A DNA stretch of 64,000 bases from Candidatus Omnitrophica bacterium UBA6233 (GTDB taxonomy: Bacteria > Omnitrophota > Gorgyraeia > Gygaellales > Profunditerraquicolaceae): contig DJWJ01000031.1 in assembly GCA_002440965.1 (NCBI GenBank), forward strand, positions 10,571-74,570. The letters are read 5' to 3'. The notes under the pieces are model-generated. The model saw nothing but the letters and a program-made list of their open reading frames with translations, had not been told where the DNA came from and did not search any database. Made by a program: the position numbers and the translations under genes. How positions within the stretch are numbered: the first letter of the stretch is position 1; every line of letters starts with the position of its first letter. This document shows, piece after piece, positions 34,241 to 43,863 of the stretch.

Positions 34241-35779
34241 GTGAATAAACAGAAAAAAATCAACGATTGGTCGGTAGCGCTTCTGCTTATTTTTATCTTC
34301 TTCCTGTATTCTTATAACCTTACCGGATGGCTAATTCATGATGACGAGGGAGGTTATCTCTATCAGGCCTGGCGGATGACAGAAGGGTATGCGCCCTATA
34401 GAGATTTTTATACTCCTAAAGAACCGCTTTTTCTTTTTACGGGGAGTTTTATCTTTAAACTTTTCGGCTTGGATATTTTTTGGGTAAGAATGTTTAGCGT
34501 TGTTCTAACTATTCTTACGGGTTATTTGATTTTTTTGATAGGCAGAAGAGTTTATTCCAATGTAATCGCTTTTTCAGCCGCGCTCCTTTATCTTACCCTG
34601 CCTATAGTTTATTCTCAAGCGAGGCTTTTTCGTTCAGATTCTCATGTGGTCTTTTTTTCTACGCTTGGTTTGTTTTTGTTTCTGAAAGGTTGGCAGGATA
34701 AAACCAGGCCTTTTTTCCTTTATAGCGGAATTTTTTATGCCATAGCTTTGGGCTATAAGCTGGCGGCAATATTAGGAATGTCCGCCTTAGTTTTTTTTCT
34801 TGTCTACGAGGCGGCGATGCGGAAAGAGAAAAGAATTTCCACCTTTTTATATTTTTTTATTCCGTTTGTTTCGGGTTTTCTGGTTACCTCCGGGATTATT
34901 TTAATCATTGTGTTGAATTTATCACCTTCTTTTTTAAATTGCCTAATCAATCATCAATTGGGGCAGCCGCTTTTATCTTCCGTGCATATGTTCTCAACTT
35001 TAAGAAATAACGCAAGGGATTTTTTCATGCTCAATTCTTGCCAATATGATTTGCCAGATACGCAGTCATGGTTGATCATTTGGTCGCTACCGGTGATTGT
35101 ATACTATTTATTTACCTCAAAAGAGACGAGGAAAATACTCTCTTTTTATATTTTTGGCGTTGTTGTCCTGTTATTTAGCCCATATCCCGGAGAAATATTC
35201 CGTTATCTGCTTTATTTCCTTCCCGTTGCAGTACTAGTTTTTACTAGTATCATTTTTTATCTTCTAGGGCGCAAGAGGAATGTAATTGTCAGGATTCTTG
35301 GGCTGGCGGTGCTATTGTTTATTTTGATAAAGATGCTTACCTCGGCTTTTATGAAAGATAAAGCAATTTTTAACGCGAAAGAAAATGGGACTCTTGCCTT
35401 TGCCGGTTATATCAAGAATCATACTGCAGAAGATGATTATGTAGTTGCTGATTATGGAGATGTCCTTTTTCATGCGAAAAGAAAAACTACTCCTCTTATG
35501 GCGGGAATGAGTAAATCAACGGTTGATAACGGAGTTATTACCAGCGATAAACTGATAAGCGAACTGGAGAAATACCATGTTAAGATGGTTCTCATCCATA
35601 AAGAGGGCGGTATAGATAAAAAATTGGGATTTTATTTGGGAATTCTTCCGCATCATTTCAGTACTTTAATCAATTCAAAGGATGGATCCCGGTTTTTATC
35701 TTATCTTCAGAGTCAATATCAGCTTGTCGCTGACTATAACAGGTCAGGGCAGATATTTTCCGTTTATGTCAGAAAATAA
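34241..35779 (+). CDS. GT39-like GT-C glycosyltransferase, tandem copy A
   Basis: The 512-aa protein has a GTG start, about 11 TM helices, and the luminal acidic motif in 'WLIHDDEGGYLY' followed by 'YRDFYTPKEP', typical of ArnT/PMT_2-type enzymes. The soluble C-terminus ('LMAGMSKSTVDNG', 'VKMVLIHKEGG') is nearly matched by the next gene. The two are a tandem duplication. It would transfer a sugar from a polyprenyl-phosphate donor in the periplasm. Confidence 0.85.
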   Translation: MNKQKKINDWSVALLLIFIFFLYSYNLTGWLIHDDEGGYLYQAWRMTEGYAPYRDFYTPKEPLFLFTGSFIFKLFGLDIFWVRMFSVVLTILTGYLIFLIGRRVYSNVIAFSAALLYLTLPIVYSQARLFRSDSHVVFFSTLGLFLFLKGWQDKTRPFFLYSGIFYAIALGYKLAAILGMSALVFFLVYEAAMRKEKRISTFLYFFIPFVSGFLVTSGIILIIVLNLSPSFLNCLINHQLGQPLLSSVHMFSTLRNNARDFFMLNSCQYDLPDTQSWLIIWSLPVIVYYLFTSKETRKILSFYIFGVVVLLFSPYPGEIFRYLLYFLPVAVLVFTSIIFYLLGRKRNVIVRILGLAVLLFILIKMLTSAFMKDKAIFNAKENGTLAFAGYIKNHTAEDDYVVADYGDVLFHAKRKTTPLMAGMSKSTVDNGVITSDKLISELEKYHVKMVLIHKEGGIDKKLGFYLGILPHHFSTLINSKDGSRFLSYLQSQYQLVADYNRSGQIFSVYVRK

Positions 35780-35810
35780 TAATAAGTTTTTAATAAAGCT
35801 CTTTTATTAA

Positions 35811-35945
35811 ATGAAGAAAAATGTATGGTTCTATCTATCTGAGAAACGTAGCGCTTTTAGAGATTTATCGTCTATATTTGTGGGCAATATTCATATTGGA
35901 GGCAGTATAAATACCTGTTTAAAGACGTCGATTCCGTCTTATTGA
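35811..35945 (+). CDS. possible 44-aa peptide
   Basis: This frame lies in the gap between the tandem GT-C genes, with no clear Shine-Dalgarno. The sequence contains 'IHIGG' followed by 14 residues with one Cys, which superficially recalls a double-glycine leader. Support is weak. Confidence 0.2.
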   Translation: MKKNVWFYLSEKRSAFRDLSSIFVGNIHIGGSINTCLKTSIPSY

Positions 35946-35960
35946 TGTCGAAATTTAATT

Positions 35961-37544
35961 ATGCACTTTATCAATAAAATATCTTCGATAGCTCAAAAAT
36001 ATAGCCGTTGGTTAATCCCGCTTATACTTTTATCCATATTCTGCTTCTTTTATTTCTATAATATTACCGGGTGGCTAATCCATGATGACGAAGGCGGATA
36101 TTTGTATCACGCTTGGAGGATGAGTCAAGGTGAGTTGCCTTACCGGGACTTTTACAGCACGAAAGAACCCTTTTTTCTCTATACCGGGTATCTTATTTTT
36201 AGTTTCTTAGGCCCCGATGTTCTATGGGTAAGGATTTTTACTGCCATTATTACAATTCTTACCGGTTGTTTGATTTTCTTGATAGGCAGGCGGGTTTATT
36301 CCTATAAAGTAGGTTTTTGGTCTTCAGTCACATATCTTGTTTTACCTGTAGTTTATTTTCAGGCGCGGCGTTATCGTCCTGATGCTTATGCCGTATTTTT
36401 TTCCGTTTTAGGCCTTTTTCTGTTCATAAAAGCCTGGCAAGATAATAAAAATTCATTTTTTGCCTATTCGGGGATTTCTTACGCAGTTTCATTAGGGTAT
36501 AAGCTTTCTACTTTTATCGGCATAACAGCCGTATTAATTTTTATTTTTTATCAAGCGGCAACGCAGAGAAGGCTGAGGATTATAAGCCGGGTTTTAGTTT
36601 TATTTATAGGCGGTTTTTTTGTAGCGATAGTTGCTTCATCTATTTTTTTGAATAAGATATCTTTTTTGCTTTTAACCTGCATATTTAAACATGAGCTTAG
36701 CCAGCCATTGTTATTGTTTCCGAATCTAATAACTACCGTGGTGAATAATATAAAAGAATTCTTGATGATTGGGCCGAAGCAATATGGTTTACGCGATGGC
36801 CATTCATGGTTTATAATTTTTTCTCTGCCTCTGGCGATATGTTATTTGTTTGCAAGTAACCAGATAAGAAAGATTTTTTCTTTTCTCATTCTTTGTTCCT
36901 GTTTTATCTTATTAGCCCCTTATCCCAACCAAATCCTGCGTTATTACTTGTATGTGGTTCCCGTGGCTGTTCTAATATTTGTAAGCTTCCTATGGTCATT
37001 GTTTCAGCACAAGAGGAGTATCTTTATAAGGATATTCGGTGCCTTGATATTAGTATTTATCTTGATAAAAGTTATCCTGCCGGGTTTGAAAAAAGATAGT
37101 GTGCTTTTTTTAGTTAAGGAAGATGGCACAGCCTTATTGGCGGAATACATTAAGAATAATACGCGGGAAACGGATTATGTAATGGCTGAATACGGGGACA
37201 TACTTTTTCATGCCCGGAGAAAGACTACCTATCTTATGGCTGGAATGAGTCAGTCAGCTATAGATAACGGCGTGATTACTAGTGATAAGTTAATAAATGA
37301 ACTTGAGAGCTATCCTGTGAAGATGGTGCTTATACATAGGGAAGGGGGAATACCGGAAAAACAGGGGTTCTTTTTCGGGACTCCCTATGCGCCGCATCAT
37401 TTTAGTACCTTGATTAATTCAAAAGACGGCCCTAAATTTATTAGCTATCTGCACAAGCATTATCTATTGACGGATACTTTGAACCGGAGTGGAGAGATTT
37501 TTGATATTTATTATAAGAAAGAGTCGTTAAATTCCTTGAAATGA
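35961..37544 (+). CDS. GT39-like GT-C glycosyltransferase, tandem copy B
   Basis: The 527-aa paralogue of copy A has the same motifs: 'WLIHDDEGGYLYHAWRM', 'YRDFYSTKEP', 'LMAGMSQSAIDNG', 'VKMVLIHREGG'. About 11 TM helices. The extra N-terminal 12 residues and different central helices show divergence. Paired GT-C copies often have distinct acceptors or donor sugars. It leads into the radical SAM gene at 37596. Confidence 0.85.
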   Translation: MHFINKISSIAQKYSRWLIPLILLSIFCFFYFYNITGWLIHDDEGGYLYHAWRMSQGELPYRDFYSTKEPFFLYTGYLIFSFLGPDVLWVRIFTAIITILTGCLIFLIGRRVYSYKVGFWSSVTYLVLPVVYFQARRYRPDAYAVFFSVLGLFLFIKAWQDNKNSFFAYSGISYAVSLGYKLSTFIGITAVLIFIFYQAATQRRLRIISRVLVLFIGGFFVAIVASSIFLNKISFLLLTCIFKHELSQPLLLFPNLITTVVNNIKEFLMIGPKQYGLRDGHSWFIIFSLPLAICYLFASNQIRKIFSFLILCSCFILLAPYPNQILRYYLYVVPVAVLIFVSFLWSLFQHKRSIFIRIFGALILVFILIKVILPGLKKDSVLFLVKEDGTALLAEYIKNNTRETDYVMAEYGDILFHARRKTTYLMAGMSQSAIDNGVITSDKLINELESYPVKMVLIHREGGIPEKQGFFFGTPYAPHHFSTLINSKDGPKFISYLHKHYLLTDTLNRSGEIFDIYYKKESLNSLK

Positions 37545-37595
37545 CTATAAGGCTTGTTTATAATGCTGATAAAGATTGAGAAAGCCTATTAAACT

Positions 37596-38627
37596 ATGAA
37601 AAATATTCCTTTGGCAAGATCAAAGATATTGTCTTGTTATCATGAAATCAAGCAAATAGCAAGAGGAGAAATTCCCGTTCCGCGCTCTATAAAGATATTT
37701 CCCGTAGAGATATGTAATCATAGGTGTAAAGGATGTCATTCTCTTGTTTTGTTTTCAGGCGCGCACCCTTATTTGGATACAAATTTATACTATAGGCTTA
37801 TTGACGAATGGAGCACGTTAGGGGTGGAGAGCGTTAGTTTTGCCGGCGGCGGTGAACCTTTGATGCATCCGAAGATAAGCAAGTTTATAGAGTATGCTTA
37901 TAGAAAAAAAATGGGCGTTGGAATTTTGACTAATGGCACTTTATTGGATCAAGAGAAGATTGACACTATACTTTCGTATGGGACTTTTATCAGGATAGGC
38001 ATAGACGGGGCTGATAGGCAGGTTTATGCCGAGCAAACCGGAGTAGACCATTTTGGGTTGCTGTTGGATAATATCAGAAGAATGATATCCAGAAAAAAGA
38101 AGCTGAAATCCAAGATAACCGTAGGATTAAAGTTTCTTATTACAAAGATAAATTATTGTCATGTTAAAAAGGCCTGTTCGCTTGCTTCGAGATTAGGAGT
38201 TGATTATTTGCAATTTAAGACTTCTCGATCAAATGCATACGAGATTAACTCTTTGTGTGCAGATAAAGTTAATCGTGTTATAGCAGAAGAACAATCCAAG
38301 TTAAATAGAAGAGGGTTTTTTATATTTGGCGATGCCCGGAGGACAAATGTCAGCGGCAAGTGTTTCCTCAATATGGTTAATTCGACATTAGATACGGATG
38401 GAAGTTTATACATATGCCCTGCTTTCCAGCATAGAAAGAGAGTTCACAGGATAGCTAGCTTGGTTAAAGAAAGTTTCGCTAAAGCGTGGTTCAGTAAAAA
38501 ACATAAAGACAAGGTAAAAAGGATTGATATGCAACAATGCCGGCTTTATAATTGCTCTCTTTTTGAAGCTCATGGCGTGGCTAAAGAGGCGATACTTGAA
38601 GATAAGCTGCATTTGCAATTCATATAA
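37596..38627 (+). CDS. radical SAM/SPASM-type enzyme (separate branch)
   Basis: The 343-aa protein has C40, C44 and C47 ('CNHRCKGC') and 'AGGGEPLMHP', an extended form of the GGE motif. The C-terminal part has 'GKCF', 'YICP', 'QQCRLYNC', a reduced SPASM/twitch-like Cys set. It is clearly not a member of the five-paralogue group. It is followed by a GT2 gene after 33 bases. The substrate is unknown; sugar chemistry is suggested only by neighbours. Confidence 0.88.
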   Translation: MKNIPLARSKILSCYHEIKQIARGEIPVPRSIKIFPVEICNHRCKGCHSLVLFSGAHPYLDTNLYYRLIDEWSTLGVESVSFAGGGEPLMHPKISKFIEYAYRKKMGVGILTNGTLLDQEKIDTILSYGTFIRIGIDGADRQVYAEQTGVDHFGLLLDNIRRMISRKKKLKSKITVGLKFLITKINYCHVKKACSLASRLGVDYLQFKTSRSNAYEINSLCADKVNRVIAEEQSKLNRRGFFIFGDARRTNVSGKCFLNMVNSTLDTDGSLYICPAFQHRKRVHRIASLVKESFAKAWFSKKHKDKVKRIDMQQCRLYNCSLFEAHGVAKEAILEDKLHLQFI

Positions 38628-38660
38628 AAATACCGATAGGGCATCATATTCCCGCAGAAA

Positions 38661-39347
38661 ATGCAGAACTCAGTAGTAATACCTATTTATAACGAAAAAG
38701 AATGTGTATGGGGAGTCTATTCTTCCGTAAAAAAGGTGATGGAAGGTTTAAAGGAGTCATACGAGATAATATTTGTAAATGACGCTTCAGAAGATGATTC
38801 TTGGTTGGAATTGAATAAGGTGGTTTCACGGGATAGCCTGGTAAAAGTAATAAACTTAAAAAAAAGATCCGGAGAGTCACTAGCGGCGAAAGCAGGATTT
38901 GATGCCGCTTGTGGTAATATAATTATCAGTATGGATGGAGACGGTCAACTTGAGCCTAAAGATATACCGAGGTTATTAACTAAACTGAAAGAAGGTTATG
39001 ATGTAGTTTGCGGCTGGCGTTATGAAAGAAACGACCCTTGGTTGAGAATAGCTTCATCTAAGATAGCTAATATCATCAGGCGGATTATGATAGGAGAGAA
39101 GATACATGACGTTGGGTGTTGTTTGAGGGTTTATAAGAGAGAGTGCCTTGCGGGAATTCCTTTTGAAGGCCAGTTTTACAGGTTTTTCACCGCTTTTCTA
39201 TTTAAGAAGAGGCTTAAGATAACTGAAATTAAAGTGTGCCATTATCCAAGAAAACACGGCGTATCAAAATACAACCTGCATAACAGGCTGTTTAGCAGTT
39301 TACCGGGTTTTTTCTATATAATGATGTATAAAAAAAGAAATTTTTAG
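38661..39347 (+). CDS. DPM1/ArnC-like GT2 glycosyltransferase, short form
   Basis: The 228-aa GT-A protein has 'VIPIYNEKECV', 'VNDASEDDSW', 'MDGDGQLEP' (DxD), 'VGCCLRVYKR' and 'PRKHGVSKYN'. As with the gene at 10271, the C-terminal TM pair of ArnC-type enzymes is missing; the protein ends soon after 'SLPGFFYIMM'. It lies between two radical SAM genes. It likely loads a sugar on polyprenyl phosphate. Confidence 0.82.
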   Translation: MQNSVVIPIYNEKECVWGVYSSVKKVMEGLKESYEIIFVNDASEDDSWLELNKVVSRDSLVKVINLKKRSGESLAAKAGFDAACGNIIISMDGDGQLEPKDIPRLLTKLKEGYDVVCGWRYERNDPWLRIASSKIANIIRRIMIGEKIHDVGCCLRVYKRECLAGIPFEGQFYRFFTAFLFKKRLKITEIKVCHYPRKHGVSKYNLHNRLFSSLPGFFYIMMYKKRNF

Positions 39348-39356
39348 AGTTTTAAT

Positions 39357-40376
39357 ATGCAGCGTATATTGCAAAAAAGATATTATATAAGAAAATGCCT
39401 TTCGTTTCTAAAATCGCTTCTGGCGAAGAAGCGTCTGTTTAATTTCATTGTTTGTTTTGTTTCATTTGTATTAAAGAAGGATAAATTGACAAGCTATCCT
39501 TCTATGATAATGATAGAGCCGACGAATAGATGCAATTTCCATTGTTCTCTTTGCGCTTTGGGCAACGGCTTGGATAAACGCCCGGCAGCGGAGTTACCTT
39601 TTGAGGCATATAAAAAAACGATAGACGAGCTTTCGGATTACTTGTCATGGGTAATGCTCTATATTCAAGGGGAGCCTTTGTTGAATAAAGATATTTTTAA
39701 AATGGTTGCCTATGCAAAGATGCGTAAAATTTATGTTTCGTTCTCTACTAACGGTTATCTATTGGATAAGGAGAATATAAGTCAAATATTGAATTCCGGT
39801 TTGGACCATTTGACGGTATCTCTTGATGCGGCTCGGGCAGATACATTTAAAGAATATAAAAAGGTAGACGCTTTTCAAAAAGTGGTAGGTAATGTAAAGG
39901 CATTGGTAGCGCAGAGAAAAAAAGACCGTAGATTAAATCCTTGTATATGCTTGCAGATGATAGCTATAAAGGAGAATGAAGGCGAAATAGAAGATTTTCT
40001 CGATTTAGCAAGCGAGGTTGGAGTGGATGAGGTATTCATAAAACCGGCAAGAATCGATTTTTTTCCGCAAAAGTTTACGGCCTCTCTTCCTAGTGACAAA
40101 AAATATATCAGGCCGTCTTATTTGGAATCCCGGGAAGCGCCCAGGAGATGTTTAAAACCGTGGATGTCTTTTGTGATAAATTCAGCCGGTGTCGCTGCAC
40201 CCTGTTGTGAAGATGTGCTTCTTGCTTATCCCATTGGCAATATCTTTAGTGATACCATAGGGGCAATTTGGAACGGAAAGAGGATGCAGGATTTCCGGTA
40301 CAATCTATCCCATAAAATCGAGAATAATCCGTTCTGCAAGGACTGTAGTTACAACGTATTCTTCAGGTCATTGTAA
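39357..40376 (+). CDS. radical SAM/SPASM enzyme (MoaA/NirJ-like layout)
   Basis: The 339-aa protein has an N-terminal basic stretch, then C59, C63 and C66 ('CNFHCSLC') and 'IQGEPLLNKD'. The C-terminal SPASM part has 'RRCLKPW', 'APCCED', 'GNIFSDTIGAIWNG' and 'CKDC', which is the standard SPASM order. It differs from the five-paralogue group and is more like general SPASM proteins found in glycan or peptide loci. It is the last gene before a 190-base gap and the epimerase. Confidence 0.88.
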   Translation: MQRILQKRYYIRKCLSFLKSLLAKKRLFNFIVCFVSFVLKKDKLTSYPSMIMIEPTNRCNFHCSLCALGNGLDKRPAAELPFEAYKKTIDELSDYLSWVMLYIQGEPLLNKDIFKMVAYAKMRKIYVSFSTNGYLLDKENISQILNSGLDHLTVSLDAARADTFKEYKKVDAFQKVVGNVKALVAQRKKDRRLNPCICLQMIAIKENEGEIEDFLDLASEVGVDEVFIKPARIDFFPQKFTASLPSDKKYIRPSYLESREAPRRCLKPWMSFVINSAGVAAPCCEDVLLAYPIGNIFSDTIGAIWNGKRMQDFRYNLSHKIENNPFCKDCSYNVFFRSL

Positions 40377-40568
40377 TCGTTAGTTGCTTAGGCAGGAGGT
40401 TTGGGATTTCTGGGATAACGTGTTGGTAAGTAGATTGTAATTGCGGTTTTAACGGTGCTAAATCCGTTGCATATTTGGATAGGCAAGATATAATTATAAA
40501 GATCGGGAAAATATATTTAATGGATAAATATTAATTAAGCGATAAATTCATTGTGAAAGGAGTTTAGG

Positions 40569-41507
40569 ATGCGTTTTTTAGTCACGGGAGGAGCTGGTTT
40601 TATCGGATCGCATATCACCGAGCGAATTCTTGAAGCCGGGCATTTTGTGCGGGTATTGGATAATTTCTCAAGCGGTAAAGAAGATAATCTATCTTTTGTA
40701 AAAGAATATGCGGATAGATTTGAATTAATCCGCGGCGATATCTGCAGCAGCTCTACCTGCGAGAAAGCCACAAGCGGTATTGATTATGTTTTACATCAGG
40801 CAGCATTGCGTTCAGTGCCCAAGTCCATGGAGGAACCCCTGAATTATAACCATGTTAATATAGACGGTACATTTTTCATTTTACAAGCAGCAGCCAAGAA
40901 TAAAGTTAAACGTTTTGTTTTCGCTTCATCAAGTTCGATATATGGAGATACAAATAAATTTCCTGAGCAGGAAGCTGACTATCCTTTGCTTGTTTCTCCT
41001 TATGCTTTATCGAAATTAGCCGGAGAATACTATTGCCGTATTTTTTCCGAGCATTTTAAGCTAGAAACGATATGCCTTAGGTATTTCAATGTTTTCGGTC
41101 CTCGCCAGGCCCCTGATGATGAATATTCGGCGGTTATACCTAAGTTTATCCACTGTTTTCTTAATAATCAACAGCCCCCGATTTTCGGGACTGGCGAGCA
41201 ATCCAGGGATTTTACTTATGTGGAGAATGTTGTCCAAGCGAATATTAAGGCAGCTTTACTTACGGATGTCAAACATGAAGTATTGAATGTAGCATGTGGT
41301 AGGGATAATACCTTGCTTAACCTGGCAGAGATATTGAGTAAGATCATGGGTAAAAATATCAAGCCGGAATTCTTTCCTAAACGCCCTGGAGACGTCCTTA
41401 AAACTCTGGCAGATATTTCTAAGGCTGAAAAAGTTCTCAGTTGGAAATCAGTCGTAGGTTTTGAAGAAGGTTTGCAGAGGACTATTAATTGGTTTAAAAG
41501 CAGATAA
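40569..41507 (+). CDS. NAD-dependent nucleotide-sugar epimerase (WbpP/Gne-like SDR)
   Basis: The 312-aa extended SDR has G7-G10-G13 in 'TGGAGFIGS', Ser at 121-123, Y145-K149 ('YALSK'), and 'YFNVFGPRQ' with 'FTYVENV'. These fit UDP-N-acetylglucosamine/galactosamine C4-epimerases or related dehydratases/epimerases. GAAAGGAG precedes the ATG. It supplies a nucleotide sugar for this locus. Confidence 0.9.
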   Translation: MRFLVTGGAGFIGSHITERILEAGHFVRVLDNFSSGKEDNLSFVKEYADRFELIRGDICSSSTCEKATSGIDYVLHQAALRSVPKSMEEPLNYNHVNIDGTFFILQAAAKNKVKRFVFASSSSIYGDTNKFPEQEADYPLLVSPYALSKLAGEYYCRIFSEHFKLETICLRYFNVFGPRQAPDDEYSAVIPKFIHCFLNNQQPPIFGTGEQSRDFTYVENVVQANIKAALLTDVKHEVLNVACGRDNTLLNLAEILSKIMGKNIKPEFFPKRPGDVLKTLADISKAEKVLSWKSVVGFEEGLQRTINWFKSR

Positions 41508-41717
41508 TGCGCAGTTCTGTAGATAATTGCATAATCCATCCGTTAAGCTATCTATATTTACAGGATTTAGTTAATCCACGTTAAACAATTCAATATTTTT
41601 AGTCTCTCGTTGTTCAATGTGCAATTGGTCCAGATATTGCACTTAAACCGCTTTTAGCCGGATAATAGCAGGTATTTATTGATTGTAGATTAAAGCTACA
41701 AATAGTATAATAATCCG

Positions 41718-42887
41718 ATGGCTGAAAATGGAAAGATTAACCTGCTTTATGTAATTACTAAGCTTGAACTCGGAGGCGCTCAGAAGCATTTATTAAGTCT
41801 CTTGCAGTCTTTGGATGCGAATCGGTTCAGGTTGTTTCTGTTTACGGCTAATAGAGGGGAGTTGCTTGATCAGGTAATTAACATTCAGGGACTTAAGTTT
41901 TATCGCTGCGCATTTATGGACCGCCCGGTCAATCCTATTAAAGATTTACTATCATTTCTATTGCTATGCTTATTTATAAAGAAGAATAATATTCATATTG
42001 TTCATACTCATAGTTCAAAAGCGGGTATTTTGGGTAGGCTTGCTGCTAAGGCGTGTAGGGCAAAATTCATAATTCATAGTGTCCATGGCTGGAGTTTTAA
42101 TGATTATCAGATTAAATGCGTAAGCTATCTTTATGTTTGGCTCGAAAGATTCTGCGCCAGGTTCACCGATAGGATCGTAGTGTTTTCAGAATGGGATAAG
42201 CACAAGGGGTTGGCGAGAAGAATCGGGAATAAAGAGAAGTATATATTTATAAGACATGGGATCGCGCCTGATGATTTCAGAAGTAAGTCTTTCCGCCATA
42301 AAATAAGGAAAGATTTAGGTTTCTCTGAGGACAATCCGGTTATAGGCTCGGTTGCTTGTTTTAAGCCTCAGAAGGCCCCTTTAGATTTCGTAAAGTCAGC
42401 TTATTTGCTGAAGAAGATATTCCCCAAAATAAAGTTTTTGATGGTCGGGGACGGCATACTCGGTAATAAGTTGGTACGGTTGATTAGGGAGCTTGATTTA
42501 AGCAATGATTTTGTTCTTACAGGGTGGCGCCGCGATGTCCCGCTTATTTTATCGGCGATAGATATATTTGCGTTGACTTCACTTTGGGAAGGAATGCCGA
42601 TTGCTGTATTGGAGGCTATGGCCGCGGGAGTCCCGGTTGTTGCTACAGATACTGGCGGTATAAGAGAGGTTATTTCGGAAAATGTAAATGGATTTTTGGT
42701 TAGGCCCGGAGACCCTCAGGCATTTTGCGATAGAATCGCCCGGCTTTTGGAAGATGACAATTTAAGGGAGTCTTTCGTAAAAAAGTCTGGGAGTATAATT
42801 AAAAGGCCTGAATTTCTGGCGGTGAATATGCTTAAGGAAACAGAACGGATATATTTGAATTGCGGTAGCGGGGTTTGCTGTGGGTAA
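41718..42887 (+). CDS. GT4-family glycosyltransferase
   Basis: The 389-aa protein has the GT-B two-domain fold: 'KLELGGAQKHLL', 'VHTHSSKAGILGR', and 'LWEGMPIAVLEAMAAGVPVV' (E-x7-E donor site). It is closest in wording to the EPS/O-antigen GT4 enzymes that follow priming. The MraY/WecA-like gene overlaps its end by 8 bases, suggesting a shared role in starting the glycan. Confidence 0.9.
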   Translation: MAENGKINLLYVITKLELGGAQKHLLSLLQSLDANRFRLFLFTANRGELLDQVINIQGLKFYRCAFMDRPVNPIKDLLSFLLLCLFIKKNNIHIVHTHSSKAGILGRLAAKACRAKFIIHSVHGWSFNDYQIKCVSYLYVWLERFCARFTDRIVVFSEWDKHKGLARRIGNKEKYIFIRHGIAPDDFRSKSFRHKIRKDLGFSEDNPVIGSVACFKPQKAPLDFVKSAYLLKKIFPKIKFLMVGDGILGNKLVRLIRELDLSNDFVLTGWRRDVPLILSAIDIFALTSLWEGMPIAVLEAMAAGVPVVATDTGGIREVISENVNGFLVRPGDPQAFCDRIARLLEDDNLRESFVKKSGSIIKRPEFLAVNMLKETERIYLNCGSGVCCG

Positions 42888-43863
42888 ATATTTCCTGATT
42901 TTTCTAGCTGGTTTAGCTATTAGTATTCTACTCATAGTTTTACTGAAGAAGATTTCTTCGCGTTTTAATATTTTAATTACCAAAAAGATTCCTTTAGTAG
43001 GTGGATTTTGTGTAGGGCTTGCTTTTGGTTTTGCTTCCTTAATAGGTTTTTTTCTTCTCCAAGGAGATCTTCGCACATTATCTTCTGTGATTGGGGTAGC
43101 TTTTGTAATGTTAGTTTTTGGGCTAGCCGATGATTTCAGGGAATTGTCTGTTATCCAGAAGTTCTTTTTGCAGTTTATATGCGTTTTACTTTTGGCCCTG
43201 GCGGGTATAAGAACCCACATAGTTTTCTTTGGTTTTTGGGGTAATCTGCTAATCACTATTGTCTGGGTTTTAGGGGTAACCAATTCTTTCAACTTACTCG
43301 ATATTTCTGACGGATTATCCGCTAGCGTAGCTTTGATTGCGGGAGCTTCATTTTTTGCTATTTCTTTTATTCATTGTCAGTTTGATGTTCAAATACTTTC
43401 TTTATCCTTATGCGCAGCGCTTTCCGGTTTCTTGGTTTTCAATCTTCCTCCCGCAAAAATATATTTAGGCAATTCAGGAAGCCATTTTCTCGGTTTTATC
43501 TTAGCCATACTTGCGCTTATGGTCGATTATGCTCCTATTGACAGGCCTGTTGCTTTACTCAGTCCGATAATAATACTTTGGCTGCCTCTTTTAGATACAG
43601 CCTTTCTGATATATTTTCGGCTCAGAAAAGGATTAATTCCTTTTCACAAGAGCGATGATCATATTGCGTTAAGGTTTGTTACTTTTGGCTTTACGACCAA
43701 AGAGGTATTGATATTGATGTCAGCGTTGGCTTTATTTTTTGCTTTTTGTGGTATAGTCGTGAGCAAGGCAAACAATTTAATAGGGACAATTGTAGCAATG
43801 TTTGTTCTATTGGCAAGTTTTGGAGTTTTTGTAGGATTGCATAAGCTAAAAAACAATGGCTAA
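42880..43863 (+). CDS. WecA/MraY-family polyprenyl-phosphate sugar-1-phosphate transferase
   Basis: The 327-aa protein has about ten TM helices. 'GLADDFRE' carries the first Asp pair and 'NSFNLLDISDGLSA' the second catalytic block. The third block reads 'YLGNSGSHFLG', where most relatives have GDxGS, so Asp is replaced by Asn. The C-terminal cytoplasmic loop 'HKSDDHIALR' stands in for the usual His motif. It would prime glycan synthesis by moving a HexNAc-1-phosphate to undecaprenyl phosphate. The start overlaps the GT4 gene. Confidence 0.85.
   Translation: MGKYFLIFLAGLAISILLIVLLKKISSRFNILITKKIPLVGGFCVGLAFGFASLIGFFLLQGDLRTLSSVIGVAFVMLVFGLADDFRELSVIQKFFLQFICVLLLALAGIRTHIVFFGFWGNLLITIVWVLGVTNSFNLLDISDGLSASVALIAGASFFAISFIHCQFDVQILSLSLCAALSGFLVFNLPPAKIYLGNSGSHFLGFILAILALMVDYAPIDRPVALLSPIIILWLPLLDTAFLIYFRLRKGLIPFHKSDDHIALRFVTFGFTTKEVLILMSALALFFAFCGIVVSKANNLIGTIVAMFVLLASFGVFVGLHKLKNNG

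Noticed and set aside
18980..37544. Lasso-peptide or other RiPP cluster
   Set aside because: Asparagine-synthase-like and SPASM enzymes fit in principle, but no RRE/PqqD-like domain, leader peptidase or convincing precursor was seen; a glycan product agrees better with the neighbours.
41508..41717. Promoter before the GT4 gene at 41718
   Set aside because: A TATAAT-like box and a TGTAG/CTACA repeat are present near 41680-41712, but no -35 box lies at acceptable spacing.
42762..43292. Reverse-strand frame of 176 codons
   Set aside because: It lies opposite the WecA/MraY-like gene; its Lys/Pro/Thr-rich translation is the usual shadow of a hydrophobic gene.
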